DNA of 64,000 bases, taken from contig DASRFK010000104.1 of NCBI GenBank assembly GCA_035651635.1, forward strand, positions 3,806 to 67,805. Direction: 5' to 3'. Below, in pieces: positions 37,116 to 45,574 of this stretch; positions within the stretch are counted from its first letter, which is position 1; every line of letters starts with the position of its first letter. The position numbers were made by a program, and so were the translations under genes. Origin of the DNA: JANXQE01 sp035651635 (lineage in GTDB: Bacteria; Verrucomicrobiota; Verrucomicrobiia; Limisphaerales; UBA8199). The notes under the pieces were generated by a model that worked only from the letters and a program-made list of their open reading frames with translations, was not told where the DNA came from and made no database searches.

Positions 37116-37643
37116 TTATGGCGCCTTTCCAATGATCGCCCTCGCGGTCAAAGCCGTGACGATCCCAAACGGCAAATTGACCAGCAGGAGATACAGTGTA
37201 AACGTCGGGCCTTTATTCAGCCCGAAATAGCCGGCACCGGCCATTGGCAGGAAAAAGAGAAACAGCGCTGCCAAGGGGGCCAACACATAGAGAAAGCCAA
37301 AAAGGTACAACCGGTTCCAGGCGGTCCTGGTAAACAGCCCAAACAGGATGCCCCACAAGCCGCCCCAGAATAGAGGCCGGTATACATCTGGCGATTTTAT
37401 CGAAACCGGGGCGTTGACCCCGAGTGCCTGGCTAAGCCCTATGCCAAACAGGATCTGGCTGAAAAGCACCACTGCCAGTGCGCCAATCACGCCGGCCGCG
37501 AAACAGATCGCCGCGCGCTGGCTGACGGTGAAGACGGCGGGCATTGCGCCTAGGTCTTTTTCCGTCGTTGATGTCTCCCCGCGTTGCTGGTCACAACCAG
37601 TTTCCAACACTTTCATTTCAGACGATATTTTAGCCGTATTCAT
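37116..37643 (-). CDS. Hypothetical four-helix membrane protein
   Basis: 175 residues. A ~40-residue hydrophilic N-terminus, then helices at AAICFAAGVIGALAVVLFSQILFGIGL, PLFWGGLWGILFGLF, YLFGFLYVLAPLAALFLFFLPMAG and TFTLYLLLVNLPFGIVTALTARAI. I do not recognise a named family. It lies between the hydrolase and the truncated DsbA-like gene on the same strand. Confidence 0.6.
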   Translation of the reverse strand: MNTAKISSEMKVLETGCDQQRGETSTTEKDLGAMPAVFTVSQRAAICFAAGVIGALAVVLFSQILFGIGLSQALGVNAPVSIKSPDVYRPLFWGGLWGILFGLFTRTAWNRLYLFGFLYVLAPLAALFLFFLPMAGAGYFGLNKGPTFTLYLLLVNLPFGIVTALTARAIIGKAP

Positions 37644-37681
37644 TCGAGCCTCCGTAGTTTTAGTCTTTTTTGTTTTGTTGA

Positions 37682-38041
37682 TCAGCCGGGTTCAGCGGAC
37701 AAAGCTGCGAGGAGGTCCTCGACACCGGGAGCTCCGTCATAGCGCACGCCGTTAATGAAAAAACATGGTGTTCCATTGACGCCCAAGCGTGCTCCACTTC
37801 GAAGTTCCTGCCGGATCTTGGCGGTATAAATGCCATCCAGCACCTCCTTCATGAGACGCTCCGTATCCAGGTCAAGCATTGACGCATATTCCGCGAGGTC
37901 CTCATCTTCCAGCGCTCCCTGGTTTTCATACAAGAGGTCATGCATTTCCCAAAAACGCCCTTGCGCGCCGGCGGCTCCAGCGGCTTCCGCCGCGTGTTGC
38001 GCATGAGATCGCAAGGAAATGGTTTTTGTTGCGGGATTCAT
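37682..38041 (-). CDS. DsbA-family protein lacking its N-terminal CxxC half
   Basis: 119 residues matching the second half of DsbA-like thioredoxin-fold proteins: AQHAAEAAGAAGAQGRFWEMHDLLYENQGALEDEDL and VNGTPCFFINGVRYDG (cis-Pro TP). The expected first beta strand and active-site CxxC are absent; only a single Cys is present. ATG 38041 has GGAGATG at a good distance, so the shortened frame may still be translated. More likely a deletion product than a working oxidoreductase. Confidence 0.65.
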   Translation of the reverse strand: MNPATKTISLRSHAQHAAEAAGAAGAQGRFWEMHDLLYENQGALEDEDLAEYASMLDLDTERLMKEVLDGIYTAKIRQELRSGARLGVNGTPCFFINGVRYDGAPGVEDLLAALSAEPG

Positions 38042-38060
38042 AACATCTCCGTGGTGACAC

Positions 38061-38582
38061 TCATTTGTCCGCCTGTGAATGGGCTTCGACGAACCAAAGC
38101 CATTTATCTATACCGCGGGAAATTTCGGTAAAAATGTCAGCCGTGTCGGCGTCTTCCAATTCGTCCGCTTCATCGATCGTTTTTCGAGCTTCGTGCCCGA
38201 AGGTGGACAGGGCTTTGGCGACCGCTTCGACATGCGCGTGCCCGTCCGCGATATCAAGCGGGTACTCCTCGAGGCGAGAGCGTTCAGCGGCGACTCGCGC
38301 TGTGCCCTCGGCGATGCCCCCCAGTTGGACGATGCGCTCGGCGATCAAATCCACATAACCCTCGACCGCCTCATCTATTTGATCGAACAGTTCGTGCAGC
38401 CCGATAAAATGGGGGCCTTTGACGTTCCAATGCGCTTGCTTCATTTGCGTCTGAAGATCCACTGCGTTTGCAAGTTGTTGGTTCATCAGCGCACTAAGCT
38501 CCGAACGTCGCTGCTCGGAAATGTCGTTCTCTGTTTGGTACATTTTCGGTGTTTCTACAGCATTCCTGGTCGATGTTTTCAT
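38061..38582 (-). CDS. dps: Dps-family DNA-binding ferritin-like protein
   Basis: 173 residues: an N-terminal tail rich in polar residues, then the four-helix ferritin-like bundle. Ferroxidase-site residues appear in QAHWNVKGPHFIGLHELFDQIDEAVEGYVDLIAERIVQLGG. Dps oxidises and stores iron and protects DNA. ATG 38582 with AAAGGA upstream. Within the stress-gene run. Confidence 0.93.
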   Translation of the reverse strand: MKTSTRNAVETPKMYQTENDISEQRRSELSALMNQQLANAVDLQTQMKQAHWNVKGPHFIGLHELFDQIDEAVEGYVDLIAERIVQLGGIAEGTARVAAERSRLEEYPLDIADGHAHVEAVAKALSTFGHEARKTIDEADELEDADTADIFTEISRGIDKWLWFVEAHSQADK

Positions 38583-38660
38583 ATGTCCTTTCCTTTTGTA
38601 TTTCAGGCGGGGCTCGATCTTAAGTTAAAGGCGATGTTGCGAACCCTTGTGAGCCCGGAT

Positions 38661-39737
38661 TCATGCGGTCGTCAGCACGGGCTCTGGCTGCTTCTCCTGG
38701 CGTGAGCTCGCAATTTGGGCCTTCGCAAAATCATTAATAAGCACGATGCGATAACGAGCTTTACCCGAGTGCAATCGTTCCAAAGCGTCGTTCACCTTTG
38801 ACATAGGGAAGAATTCCACTACCGGGGCTACAGAGTGACGAGCGCTGAAGGCAAGCATGTGATCGATAGCGGTTGGGCTGCCTGTCGGTGAACCGGATAA
38901 GGACCTTTGGCCCGTGATCAAACTGAACGCGGGGACTTCAAAGGGCTTGAGGACGGCGCCTACGTTATGAAACCGACCTTTGGGTGCCAGTGTGTCGAGG
39001 AAAGCAGCCATGTCCAAAGGTGCGTTGATGGTGGAAATGATCATATCCAGGCTTCTGGAAAGCTTTTTGAGCACACCGTCCTCCTTTGTATTGTGCACGT
39101 AATGAGCACCCAGTTTTCGCGCTTCGGTCTCCTTGCCGGCACTGGTGGTGAAGGCATGAACTTCGCAACCCCATTTGTTGGCGAATTGGAGTGCCATGTG
39201 TCCCAAGCCGCCTATGCCAATGATTCCCACGCGGGCAGTGGGCCGCACGGCCTGGGTTAGGAAAGGCGCAAACACAGTAATCCCGCCGCACAGGAGCGGT
39301 CCCGCTGTAGCCAGGTCCAAGGCGTCCGGCAAGGGCCGCGCCCAAATCCATTGAGCCCGTACACGGTCTGCAAAGCCTCCATGGCGTCCGACAATGGTTC
39401 CCTGATTGGTGGCGCAAAGGTGTTGCTCGCCAGAAACGCATTCGTGGCAGGCGAGACAACTATGGGCCGTCCAACCAAGGCCTACCCGTTGGCCAAGCTT
39501 GAGCCCCTTGGCCGCCTCACCTAACGCGACTATGGTGCCGGTCACCTCATGTCCAGGCACAAACGGGTATTGCGACATACCCCATTCATTGCCCAGCATT
39601 GAGAGGTCCGAGTGGCAAAGCCCGCAATGGCTGACCTTGATTTCTACTTCCTCCGGCCCCAACGGGCCGGGATCAAAACTAAACGGTTCCAGGGGGCCAT
39701 TAGGACGAGAGGCGGCATAAGCTTTAAATTCTTGCAT
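38661..39737 (-). CDS. Zinc-dependent alcohol/cinnamyl-alcohol dehydrogenase (CAD-like)
   Basis: 358 residues of the MDR superfamily: catalytic Zn residues in SHCGLCHSD and FVPGHEVTG; structural Zn loop CLACHECVSGEQHLC; Rossmann GIIGIGGLGHMALQFA. YahK/CAD-like aldehyde reductases use NADPH. ATG 39737; the longer frame upstream overlaps the ridA region. Part of the electrophile-handling group. Confidence 0.9.
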   Translation of the reverse strand: MQEFKAYAASRPNGPLEPFSFDPGPLGPEEVEIKVSHCGLCHSDLSMLGNEWGMSQYPFVPGHEVTGTIVALGEAAKGLKLGQRVGLGWTAHSCLACHECVSGEQHLCATNQGTIVGRHGGFADRVRAQWIWARPLPDALDLATAGPLLCGGITVFAPFLTQAVRPTARVGIIGIGGLGHMALQFANKWGCEVHAFTTSAGKETEARKLGAHYVHNTKEDGVLKKLSRSLDMIISTINAPLDMAAFLDTLAPKGRFHNVGAVLKPFEVPAFSLITGQRSLSGSPTGSPTAIDHMLAFSARHSVAPVVEFFPMSKVNDALERLHSGKARYRIVLINDFAKAQIASSRQEKQPEPVLTTA

Positions 39738-39792
39738 AACGGATATTCTTTCTCGGGTTACGTGTTGTTGTTGTTGCTGTGTTAGATGTTGA

Positions 39793-40293
39793 TCAGGTCT
39801 TCGACTTGATTTCAAAAATGACATCCACCACGACGGCGGCTCCAAGTGGCAGGCTTTGCACTCCATATACCAGGCGGACATGCCCGGATTCGGCTCCGAA
39901 GGCCTGGGCGAATAAATTTGAGGCCCCATCCGCGACCTGAGCGTGCTCGGTGAACTGCTCAGTCGTGGCCATGAGCACGGTTAGCTTTACAAGCTTCTTG
40001 AGGCGGTCCAGATTGCCGAGATGTTCCTCTGCCGCCGCGAGGGCGTTAAGTGAGGCCATGCGCGCAGCTTCCTGCCCTTCTTTTACTGTGAGTCTTTCAC
40101 CCAGACGGCCGGAAATCGCGAGGTGCCGATTCACGATGGGCAGCGTTCCACTAAGGAACAGCAAATTGCCGGCTCGCGAAGACTCGACGTAAGCTCCCAG
40201 CGGTGACGGAGGTGCGGGCATTACGATTCCGAGTTCGCGAAGGCGTGTCCCGGGACCAGCTGCAACGGAGTTGCTACCATTTGGCGCCGGCAT
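39793..40293 (-). CDS. RidA/YjgF-family enamine/imine deaminase-like protein
   Basis: 166 residues. The RidA fold shows VESSRAGNLLFLSGTLPI, EGQEAARMASLNALAAAEEHLGN and FAQAFGAESGHVRLVYGVQSLPLGAAVVVDVIFEIK. An extended N-terminus of ~25 residues. The canonical Arg of RidA is plausibly the R of HVRLVYG. ATG 40293 has GGAGGAG just upstream and overlaps the tail of the deleted SDR frame. Confidence 0.82.
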   Translation of the reverse strand: MPAPNGSNSVAAGPGTRLRELGIVMPAPPSPLGAYVESSRAGNLLFLSGTLPIVNRHLAISGRLGERLTVKEGQEAARMASLNALAAAEEHLGNLDRLKKLVKLTVLMATTEQFTEHAQVADGASNLFAQAFGAESGHVRLVYGVQSLPLGAAVVVDVIFEIKSKT

Positions 40294-40657
40294 GTGCTCC
40301 TCCATCAATTCGAATGTTCTCACCGTTTACCATGAGCGCGGACTGCAAATACATCAAAGCGTCCACAACCTCAGAGACCTGAACCAATCGCCGAGCCGGG
40401 TTCAGCTTCTTCAAAGCTTCGTGGTCGTCATTGGCATGCATAGGCGTAGCAACAACTCCAAGAGAGATCGTGTTGGCCCGGATGCCGTCCGCCACGTATT
40501 CCATCTTTAATTCTTTGGATTGGCTGATGGTGCGGGAATTGGCAACCACACGGTAGCCGTGCTCGAGCAGCGCCCTGGTCATCCCGAGTCCGATACCGCT
40601 GGACGCGCCTGTCACGATTGCCACAGGTTCCGAACCAACATTTGCTTTCGCGTTCAT
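40274..40657 (-). pseudogene. Short-chain dehydrogenase with in-frame core deletion
   Basis: 127 residues instead of ~250. The N-terminus VAIVTGASSGIGLGMTRALLEHGYRVVANSRT is intact, then the sequence jumps to LKMEYVADGIRANTISLGVVATPMH and a normal SDR tail. The middle, including the NAG strand and the YxxxK catalytic pair, is missing, yet the frame is intact. Probably a deletion derivative without dehydrogenase activity. Confidence 0.75.
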
Positions 40658-40686
40658 GGCTTTTGAAACGTGTACAGTCGCTCGAT

Positions 40687-41727
40687 TTATTTCCCTCTGG
40701 GAATAAACCCGGGAATCCCAGTCTCCACGACGGCATTAAATCTCATCCGGAACTTGATTGCTTCGTTGATCTCCCTCATTGCCTCATCAGGAATCGTGGA
40801 GACGTCAAAGTTCTCCTTGATTCGATTTGGATTTCTTGAGGTTGTTAGGAGCGCCGTCCCGCGCTGGATTGCCCAAGCCAGTGCGACTTGAGCCGGGGTT
40901 TTGCGAACCCTGTTGGCAATACCAGTGATGACAGGATCCGTCAGCAAGTTGGGATCGCTACTGTGTCCTAATGGCGCAAAGGCTTGAAACGCGATTCCTT
41001 TCGTCCGGCAGTAGTCTAATAGTTCCCATTCTGGGAGATATGGATGCGATTCAACGTGAACGACCGCCGGCTTGACCCTTGCGGCTTCGAAGACATCCTT
41101 CACAGTTTCAAGACCAACGTCGGATAATCCAATGGCTTTGCATTTGCCCTCCTCTACAAGTGCCTCCAGTGCTCCCCAGGTATCTAGCAGCTTCACTTCC
41201 GTGTCGTAGATTACCCGGCCGTTGGGATCCCTCGGGTCTTGCTCGTCTCCCGGTTGAAAGGCGAACGGGGTGTGAATGAGATAAAGGTCAAGATAGTCCA
41301 GGCTGAGTTTCCTCAGGCTGGCTTCGAACGCAGGTTTAACGCGCTCAGGACGATGATTTGTGTTCCACAGTTTCGTGGCCACAAACACATCCTCCCGCTT
41401 GATCTTCCCCGCCTTGAACACCTCCTTCATCGCTTCACCGACCTCTTTCTCCGTTCGATAACGTTCCGCAGTATCGAGTGCGCGAAATCCCGTCTCCAGC
41501 GCCGCCTTGGTTGCAATCTTGGTAGCGATAGGATCAGGAATCAGCGTTCCAAAACCCAGCGCGGGGAGCGCGCCTGACCCGTAACTTAGCTTCAGCTTGG
41601 CGTAGCGAAGATTATCGGCATACCCCGAATCCCCGAGGCACATCTCGTTTGCCATTGATGCCGGCCCGCGCCCTGGCGAGCTCAGGGATCCGGGATTCCT
41701 TTGTCCAAAATGGCCGGCAGAATTCAT
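40687..41727 (-). CDS. Aldo/keto reductase
   Basis: 346 residues. The AKR tetrad is present: Asp of RALDTAERY with Tyr, Lys of VATKLWN, His of YLIHTPF. The NADPH site is at LTTSRNPNRIKENF. The strand-helix order is canonical. Likely reduces aldehydes or ketones. ATG 41727 precedes a short extra N-terminus; ATG 41655 would also keep the barrel. Confidence 0.88.
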   Translation of the reverse strand: MNSAGHFGQRNPGSLSSPGRGPASMANEMCLGDSGYADNLRYAKLKLSYGSGALPALGFGTLIPDPIATKIATKAALETGFRALDTAERYRTEKEVGEAMKEVFKAGKIKREDVFVATKLWNTNHRPERVKPAFEASLRKLSLDYLDLYLIHTPFAFQPGDEQDPRDPNGRVIYDTEVKLLDTWGALEALVEEGKCKAIGLSDVGLETVKDVFEAARVKPAVVHVESHPYLPEWELLDYCRTKGIAFQAFAPLGHSSDPNLLTDPVITGIANRVRKTPAQVALAWAIQRGTALLTTSRNPNRIKENFDVSTIPDEAMREINEAIKFRMRFNAVVETGIPGFIPRGK

Positions 41728-41754
41728 ATGGAAAACCAATCAAGTTGAAAGGAG

Positions 41755-41936
41755 CTAAGCCGGCACCATCTCGGCCTTGAGCTGCTTCAGCAACGTGCGG
41801 GCCGCGGAAGTTGATGAGGCGGGGTTCTGACCGGTGATCAGCCGGTCATCCACGATCGCGAAAGGCTGCCAATTACTCACCTTCTCAAAGATGGCTCCAA
41901 GACGCAGCATCTCATCCTCGCTCAGAGGTCTAGACC
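41755..41936 (-). pseudogene. C-terminal fragment of a DJ-1/PfpI-family protein
   Basis: LSEDEMLRLGAIFEKVSNWQPFAIVDDRLITGQNPASSTSAARTLLKQL matches the end of class I amidotransferase-like DJ-1/PfpI proteins. It begins abruptly at the stop of the Ohr gene and lacks the nucleophile elbow. The junction suggests a deletion that joined the ohr gene to the tail of a former downstream gene. Confidence 0.7.
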
Positions 41937-42382
41937 AGGTTGACCGCGACATCGATGTTCCCCCGTGTGGCTTTGGAGTAAGGACACGTCTGGTGCGCGG
42001 CGTCCAAGACTGATTGCGCGACTGCTCGGTCCAAACCCGGCAGACTGACATTCAGTCGAGCCTTCAGAAAGAACCCGTCGTCGCTTAAATTGAGATCCAC
42101 TTCGGGATCAACGGACAATTCAGGCGGAATCCTCACCTTCATTTGGGCGCCCACGTGCTTTATCGCACTCAGGAAACAAGCCGACCAACCCACCGCAAAT
42201 AACTGCTCCGGATTGGTACCGTTTCCCGGGGTGCCAGGAATGGTGAGCTTCACGTCGAGCCGCCCGTCAGACGTGCGGGATGCGCCTCCTTCTCGACCGC
42301 CGATGGTGTGGGCTTTGGCGGTATAAAGCAGCTTCGCGTTTTGTTTCATGGTGCTTTCTTCGGACATTTGCGTTGTATTCAT
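41930..42382 (-). CDS. Organic hydroperoxide resistance protein (Ohr/OsmC)
   Basis: 150 residues: PEQLFAVGWSACFLSAI holds the first redox Cys and AHQTCPYSKATRGN the second, the pair used by Ohr to reduce organic hydroperoxides. ATG 42382 with AAAGGAAT upstream. Most upstream visible gene of the stress run; Ohr systems are often MarR-controlled, but no MarR gene is near. Confidence 0.92.
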   Translation of the reverse strand: MNTTQMSEESTMKQNAKLLYTAKAHTIGGREGGASRTSDGRLDVKLTIPGTPGNGTNPEQLFAVGWSACFLSAIKHVGAQMKVRIPPELSVDPEVDLNLSDDGFFLKARLNVSLPGLDRAVAQSVLDAAHQTCPYSKATRGNIDVAVNLV

Positions 42383-42772
42383 GTTGAATTCCTTTCGCGC
42401 TTAATTCGTTTTATTCCTGGCCGTACACTCGAAAGCGAGAATTCCGCCTGAAAAGGCTAAATCTATTTTTTGCCAGCGGATTCCCTCTCGAGAACCTCCT
42501 CTCTCAAATGAGCCTGCGCAATTGACCAAGGGAGTGAACTCCCGGTCCGCCGAAGGATCAAACCGCTCCTCCTCCTTTCGAACTAGTCCCGGGCAGCGGG
42601 TACTGCCCCAGCAGCCTCATCGGCATTATTATTCAATTGCTTTGGCCGTTTGGCTGGCAAATCTCGCTTTTCTAGGCGTGGACCAGCATCCAAATCGAAG
42701 GAAGAGACTATGGGCGACGCTGGCCAGAACACGCCTACGGAAAATTGCACCGGAAAGCGACGAAGTACATTC
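42383..42772. other. Intergenic region upstream of the Ohr gene, no feature seen
   Basis: About 390 nt. Open frames occur on both strands but none resembles a protein. It presumably contains the promoter for the stress genes; I could not pick out convincing hexamers. Confidence 0.5.
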
Positions 42773-42970
42773 ATGAAGAACGATTCGGAACGGGAAGTAG
42801 CTGTCTTCACTGAAGCTCTGAAGGTACCGGTTCGACAACGCGACGCCTTCCTGGACCGCACTTGTGCGGGCGACCCGGAGTTACGGCGAAAAGTGGAAGC
42901 TTTGCTGAAAGCACACGATCGGTTGGGCAGTTTTATGGAAGAACCACCCGACGAAAGGCCTGCGGATTAG
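42773..42970 (+). CDS. Isolated N-terminal domain of a kinase-type protein (possible remnant)
   Basis: 65 residues, ERE-FTEALKVPVRQRDAFLDRTCAGDPELRRKVEALLKAHDRLGSFMEEPP. This segment normally sits just before the catalytic domain in planctomycete and verrucomicrobial Ser/Thr kinases, but no kinase domain follows. It could be a short free-standing protein or a truncated kinase gene. Confidence 0.6.
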   Translation: MKNDSEREVAVFTEALKVPVRQRDAFLDRTCAGDPELRRKVEALLKAHDRLGSFMEEPPDERPAD

Positions 42971-43234
42971 GATGCTTATGAATACATGTCTGGGAGCTGA
43001 ATTGGAGTAACTTGAAAATCCGGATGGAACCGCCAACGGCGCGGGATATATTCTCCATTCCGCCTAATGGATCGTATGAGTGATGCTACCGTGATGCTCG
43101 CTCTTCGGGACTGCTTCTTCTGCATCCCACTATTTCGTGCATCCGGGCCCCTGTTTTTTGGTCGTGCGACATTTTTGTTGACGCATGGATTTCGGCCGCC
43201 CGCCCCACTGCTGGTATAAGAAGTGGTATAAGAC

Positions 43235-43311
43235 TGGCGCGCCCGCCGCGACTCGAACGCGGGACCCTCTGCTTAGAAGGCAGATGCTCTATCCAACTGA
43301 GCTACGGGCGC
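43235..43311 (-). tRNA. tRNA-Arg (anticodon TCT)
   Basis: Cloverleaf on the minus strand: acceptor GCGCCCG pairs with CGGGCGC; D-arm GCTC/GAGC; anticodon arm TCTGC-CTTCTAA-GCAGA gives anticodon TCT; T-arm CCGCG-TTCGAGT-CGCGG. The last bases after the discriminator G encode CCA in the genome. Confidence 0.95.
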
Positions 43312-43665
43312 ACAGAAATAAAACAAGCTGATGTCGGTTTTGATAGTTGCTATACGCTACTGCGTGTGCATCAGCCAGGTCCTTAATTCGCATGCGTCCA
43401 GATTACTTGCAAGCTGTTTCGCCCTGTCTCTCATCGTGGGACGAAGGTGCGGACTTCATCCTGTTCTGATCGCCTTCGCGGCCCATTTTTTATCGCGTTC
43501 GAGCTGGACATCTCTACGAGACAGAATTCTCCGACGCGCGAGACATGCGAAACAATCGAACTCAGCAATCCCTGGCAGTCCCGAGCGAGGAACTCGCGAC
43601 GAGTTGAATCCATTATGCCAACGAGCTACAACGAAGCCATGAAGGGGCTACGAGGTATGCTGTGC
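43312..43665. other. Gap between tRNA-Arg and the FGE-fold gene
   Basis: About 350 nt without a recognisable gene. Around 43626-43653 it has CTACAACG-N13-GCTACGA, a degenerate relative of the two ECF-like promoter sites, but no minus-strand gene starts below it. Confidence 0.5.
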
Positions 43666-44688
43666 TCAGGGCTTACCTGGGACCAAGACAATCCGGAAGC
43701 CGGCGGCCCCCATTGTGTCTGGGGAGGCCGCGTTGCGCCATGCTGACCGAAAGTTACTGGCGGTGCGGAACCAGGGGCCACCCCGGGCGCTATGGGTCGA
43801 GCCTGTCGCCGGCCCCTGCGGGTCAAGGGCCATCCCACCGGGATATGGCGCATACCAGTCCTGGCACCACTCGGCGACATTCCCATGCATGTCATACAAT
43901 CCCCAGGGGTTCGGCAACTTCTGCCCCACCGGATGCGTCGTAGCGCCGCTGTTGACGTCAAACCATGCGTATTGGGTCAGATTAGTGTAGCCCGGGTCAT
44001 CTCCATAGCTGAACCGCGTCGAGGTCCAGGCCCGGCACGCATACTCCCATTCCGCTTCCGTCGGCAGGCGATAGACACTGTTGGTCGAAATTCGGCCTGC
44101 CGCCCGCTCGCTCTGTGTCAGCCTGCCGCAGTAGTTCGTCGCGTTGAACCAACTGACTGTTTCCACCGGGTTCATGGCGCCCACGAAGCTACTTGGGTTG
44201 TTGCCCATCACTTCCAGATACTCCAATTGCGTGACCAAATATTTCCCCATCCAAAACCCCTTGCTGATCGTCACCGCCGTCTGCGGACCCTCCACGATTA
44301 TCGGGTAAAATGGCTCCCGGTCCACTTCGTTGCTCGGGCTGCCCATCATGAAGGTGCCCGGCGGAATGAACACCAGGTTCGTGGGAGCGGCAAACACCAC
44401 CGCCCGGTAAAACCGTTGGCCAGTCGCCGGAGCGGACTTGTCCGCCCAGAGATACGGGCTGGCCGGCGGTTGCAGGAACTCCAGGCAGCGCCAGGAGTTC
44501 GTTTGGGCCAGGTCCGTCCCGTACGCGATCGAGTAAACGGTGCCCACCGCGCCGGTGATGCTCAGCCCCGCATACAGTTGCAGGTTGAGTCCAGGCGGCG
44601 TCTGGGCCGGAGCGCGTGGTGTCGCCGCCAAAGCGGCCCCGCACAGGATGGAAAGGAATCGAATGTGTTCGGAGAATTGTTTCTTCAT
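43666..44688 (-). CDS. Exported FGE/SUMF1-fold protein, catalytic Cys not conserved
   Basis: 340 residues. Signal peptide (IRFLSILCGAALAATPRAPA), a beta-sandwich-like region, then the formylglycine-generating-enzyme-like domain starting FIPPGTFMMGSPSNEVD, with NPVETVSWFNATNYC, YRLPTEAEWEYACRA, GLYDMHGNVAEWCQDWY and GFRIV. In true FGE a Cys pair lies after the RGGS motif; here RGGPWFRTASNFRSAWR has none, so sulfatase activation is unlikely. No sulfatase gene is nearby. ATG 44688. Confidence 0.82.
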   Translation of the reverse strand: MKKQFSEHIRFLSILCGAALAATPRAPAQTPPGLNLQLYAGLSITGAVGTVYSIAYGTDLAQTNSWRCLEFLQPPASPYLWADKSAPATGQRFYRAVVFAAPTNLVFIPPGTFMMGSPSNEVDREPFYPIIVEGPQTAVTISKGFWMGKYLVTQLEYLEVMGNNPSSFVGAMNPVETVSWFNATNYCGRLTQSERAAGRISTNSVYRLPTEAEWEYACRAWTSTRFSYGDDPGYTNLTQYAWFDVNSGATTHPVGQKLPNPWGLYDMHGNVAEWCQDWYAPYPGGMALDPQGPATGSTHSARGGPWFRTASNFRSAWRNAASPDTMGAAGFRIVLVPGKP

Positions 44689-44730
44689 ACGGTCAGTGAT
44701 TCTATTCAAGCGGACTCCTGGGCGTCTCGT

Positions 44731-45294
44731 TCAGTTCAGCGGTTCGATCGCCACCCGGGTGCCGTGGGAAGTTCCGGCGGGATGAAAGGGAAGGGCGATT
44801 CCATTTGGCAGAATGATATCCGTCTGAATCGTCGCAGTGAATTCATCGCCGCCTTGGTTGACGGTGAGGCTGCTGCGAATTTTGCTGATGCCGGTATAGG
44901 CATTGGCTGCATCGAACCCAAGGCGCAACTCCGTGGCTGCGAACTGATGGCGGCCAGTTGCGAGCCAATTTCCCTGTCCGGGGGGACCCCCAGCTCCAGG
45001 GCCATTATTCGATGCCACAACGACGCCGCCGGGGGCATAGGTATCGAGCCTCGTGAAGTTCAGGGTCGAACCCGGTGGAAGCGTAGCCGGGTCGAGAGAG
45101 ACCTGGACGAGCCACGTGCCCACCAGTGCATCAGGATTTCCGCCCCGCTCGGAGCGGTCGTTGTCCGCCTGCGCTTTTTGCGCCGGCATGAAGAGCGGCA
45201 GGGTCATCGCCCCGGCGATCAGAGAAGCGAGGATGAAGCCTCTGGTTTTGGTCAGGCGTGGCTGCAGGGTTGATTGGTTTAAGATGTTTGTCAT
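44731..45294 (-). CDS. Small secreted protein of unknown family
   Basis: 187 residues with a signal peptide (FILASLIAGAMTLPLFMPAQKAQA). The mature part starts with an acidic linker, then GTWLVQVSLDPATLPPGSTLNFTRLDTYAPGGVVVASNN, suggesting a beta-barrel or lipocalin-like fold. It starts ~73 nt downstream of an ECF-like promoter motif that is nearly identical to that of the kinase gene. Confidence 0.65.
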   Translation of the reverse strand: MTNILNQSTLQPRLTKTRGFILASLIAGAMTLPLFMPAQKAQADNDRSERGGNPDALVGTWLVQVSLDPATLPPGSTLNFTRLDTYAPGGVVVASNNGPGAGGPPGQGNWLATGRHQFAATELRLGFDAANAYTGISKIRSSLTVNQGGDEFTATIQTDIILPNGIALPFHPAGTSHGTRVAIEPLN

Positions 45295-45366
45295 ACGGTG
45301 TGTTCTTTCTTTGTTTCTTTTTGTTTATTTTCAGGCATTCGCGCCTGACTGGTTATCTGTTCACCA

Positions 45367-45399
45367 GTTCCTACAACGAAGCCTCGGAGAGGTTACAAA
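45367..45399 (-). promoter_or_regulatory. Candidate ECF-type promoter of the secreted-protein gene
   Basis: On the minus strand TTTGTAAC, 13 nt, then CGTTGTAGGAAC. The same words and the same 13-nt spacing occur ahead of the kinase gene. The arrangement resembles ECF promoters (TGTAAC -35, CGTT -10); the sigma factor in this locus is the obvious candidate. Confidence 0.6.
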
Positions 45400-45574
45400 C
45401 CGTCACCGGCCCGGATAGCTCCACATGCGGCAATGGAACTCGGGAAGACAAACACGAACTCGTCTGAATTCTAGCAGGATTGCTGGCGAGGAGAACCGAG
45501 CAGAACTTTTACTCTCTCTTGAGTGCGCCGGCCTTTGGGATGCAGAATGCTAAAATTGGAACACCCGACGCGCT

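Noticed and set aside
42522..42861. Coding frames in the gap upstream of ohr
   Set aside because: Opposing open frames on both strands, neither with a recognisable domain.
43331..43642. 103-aa plus-strand open frame after the tRNA
   Set aside because: No domain, no ribosome binding site, low-information composition.
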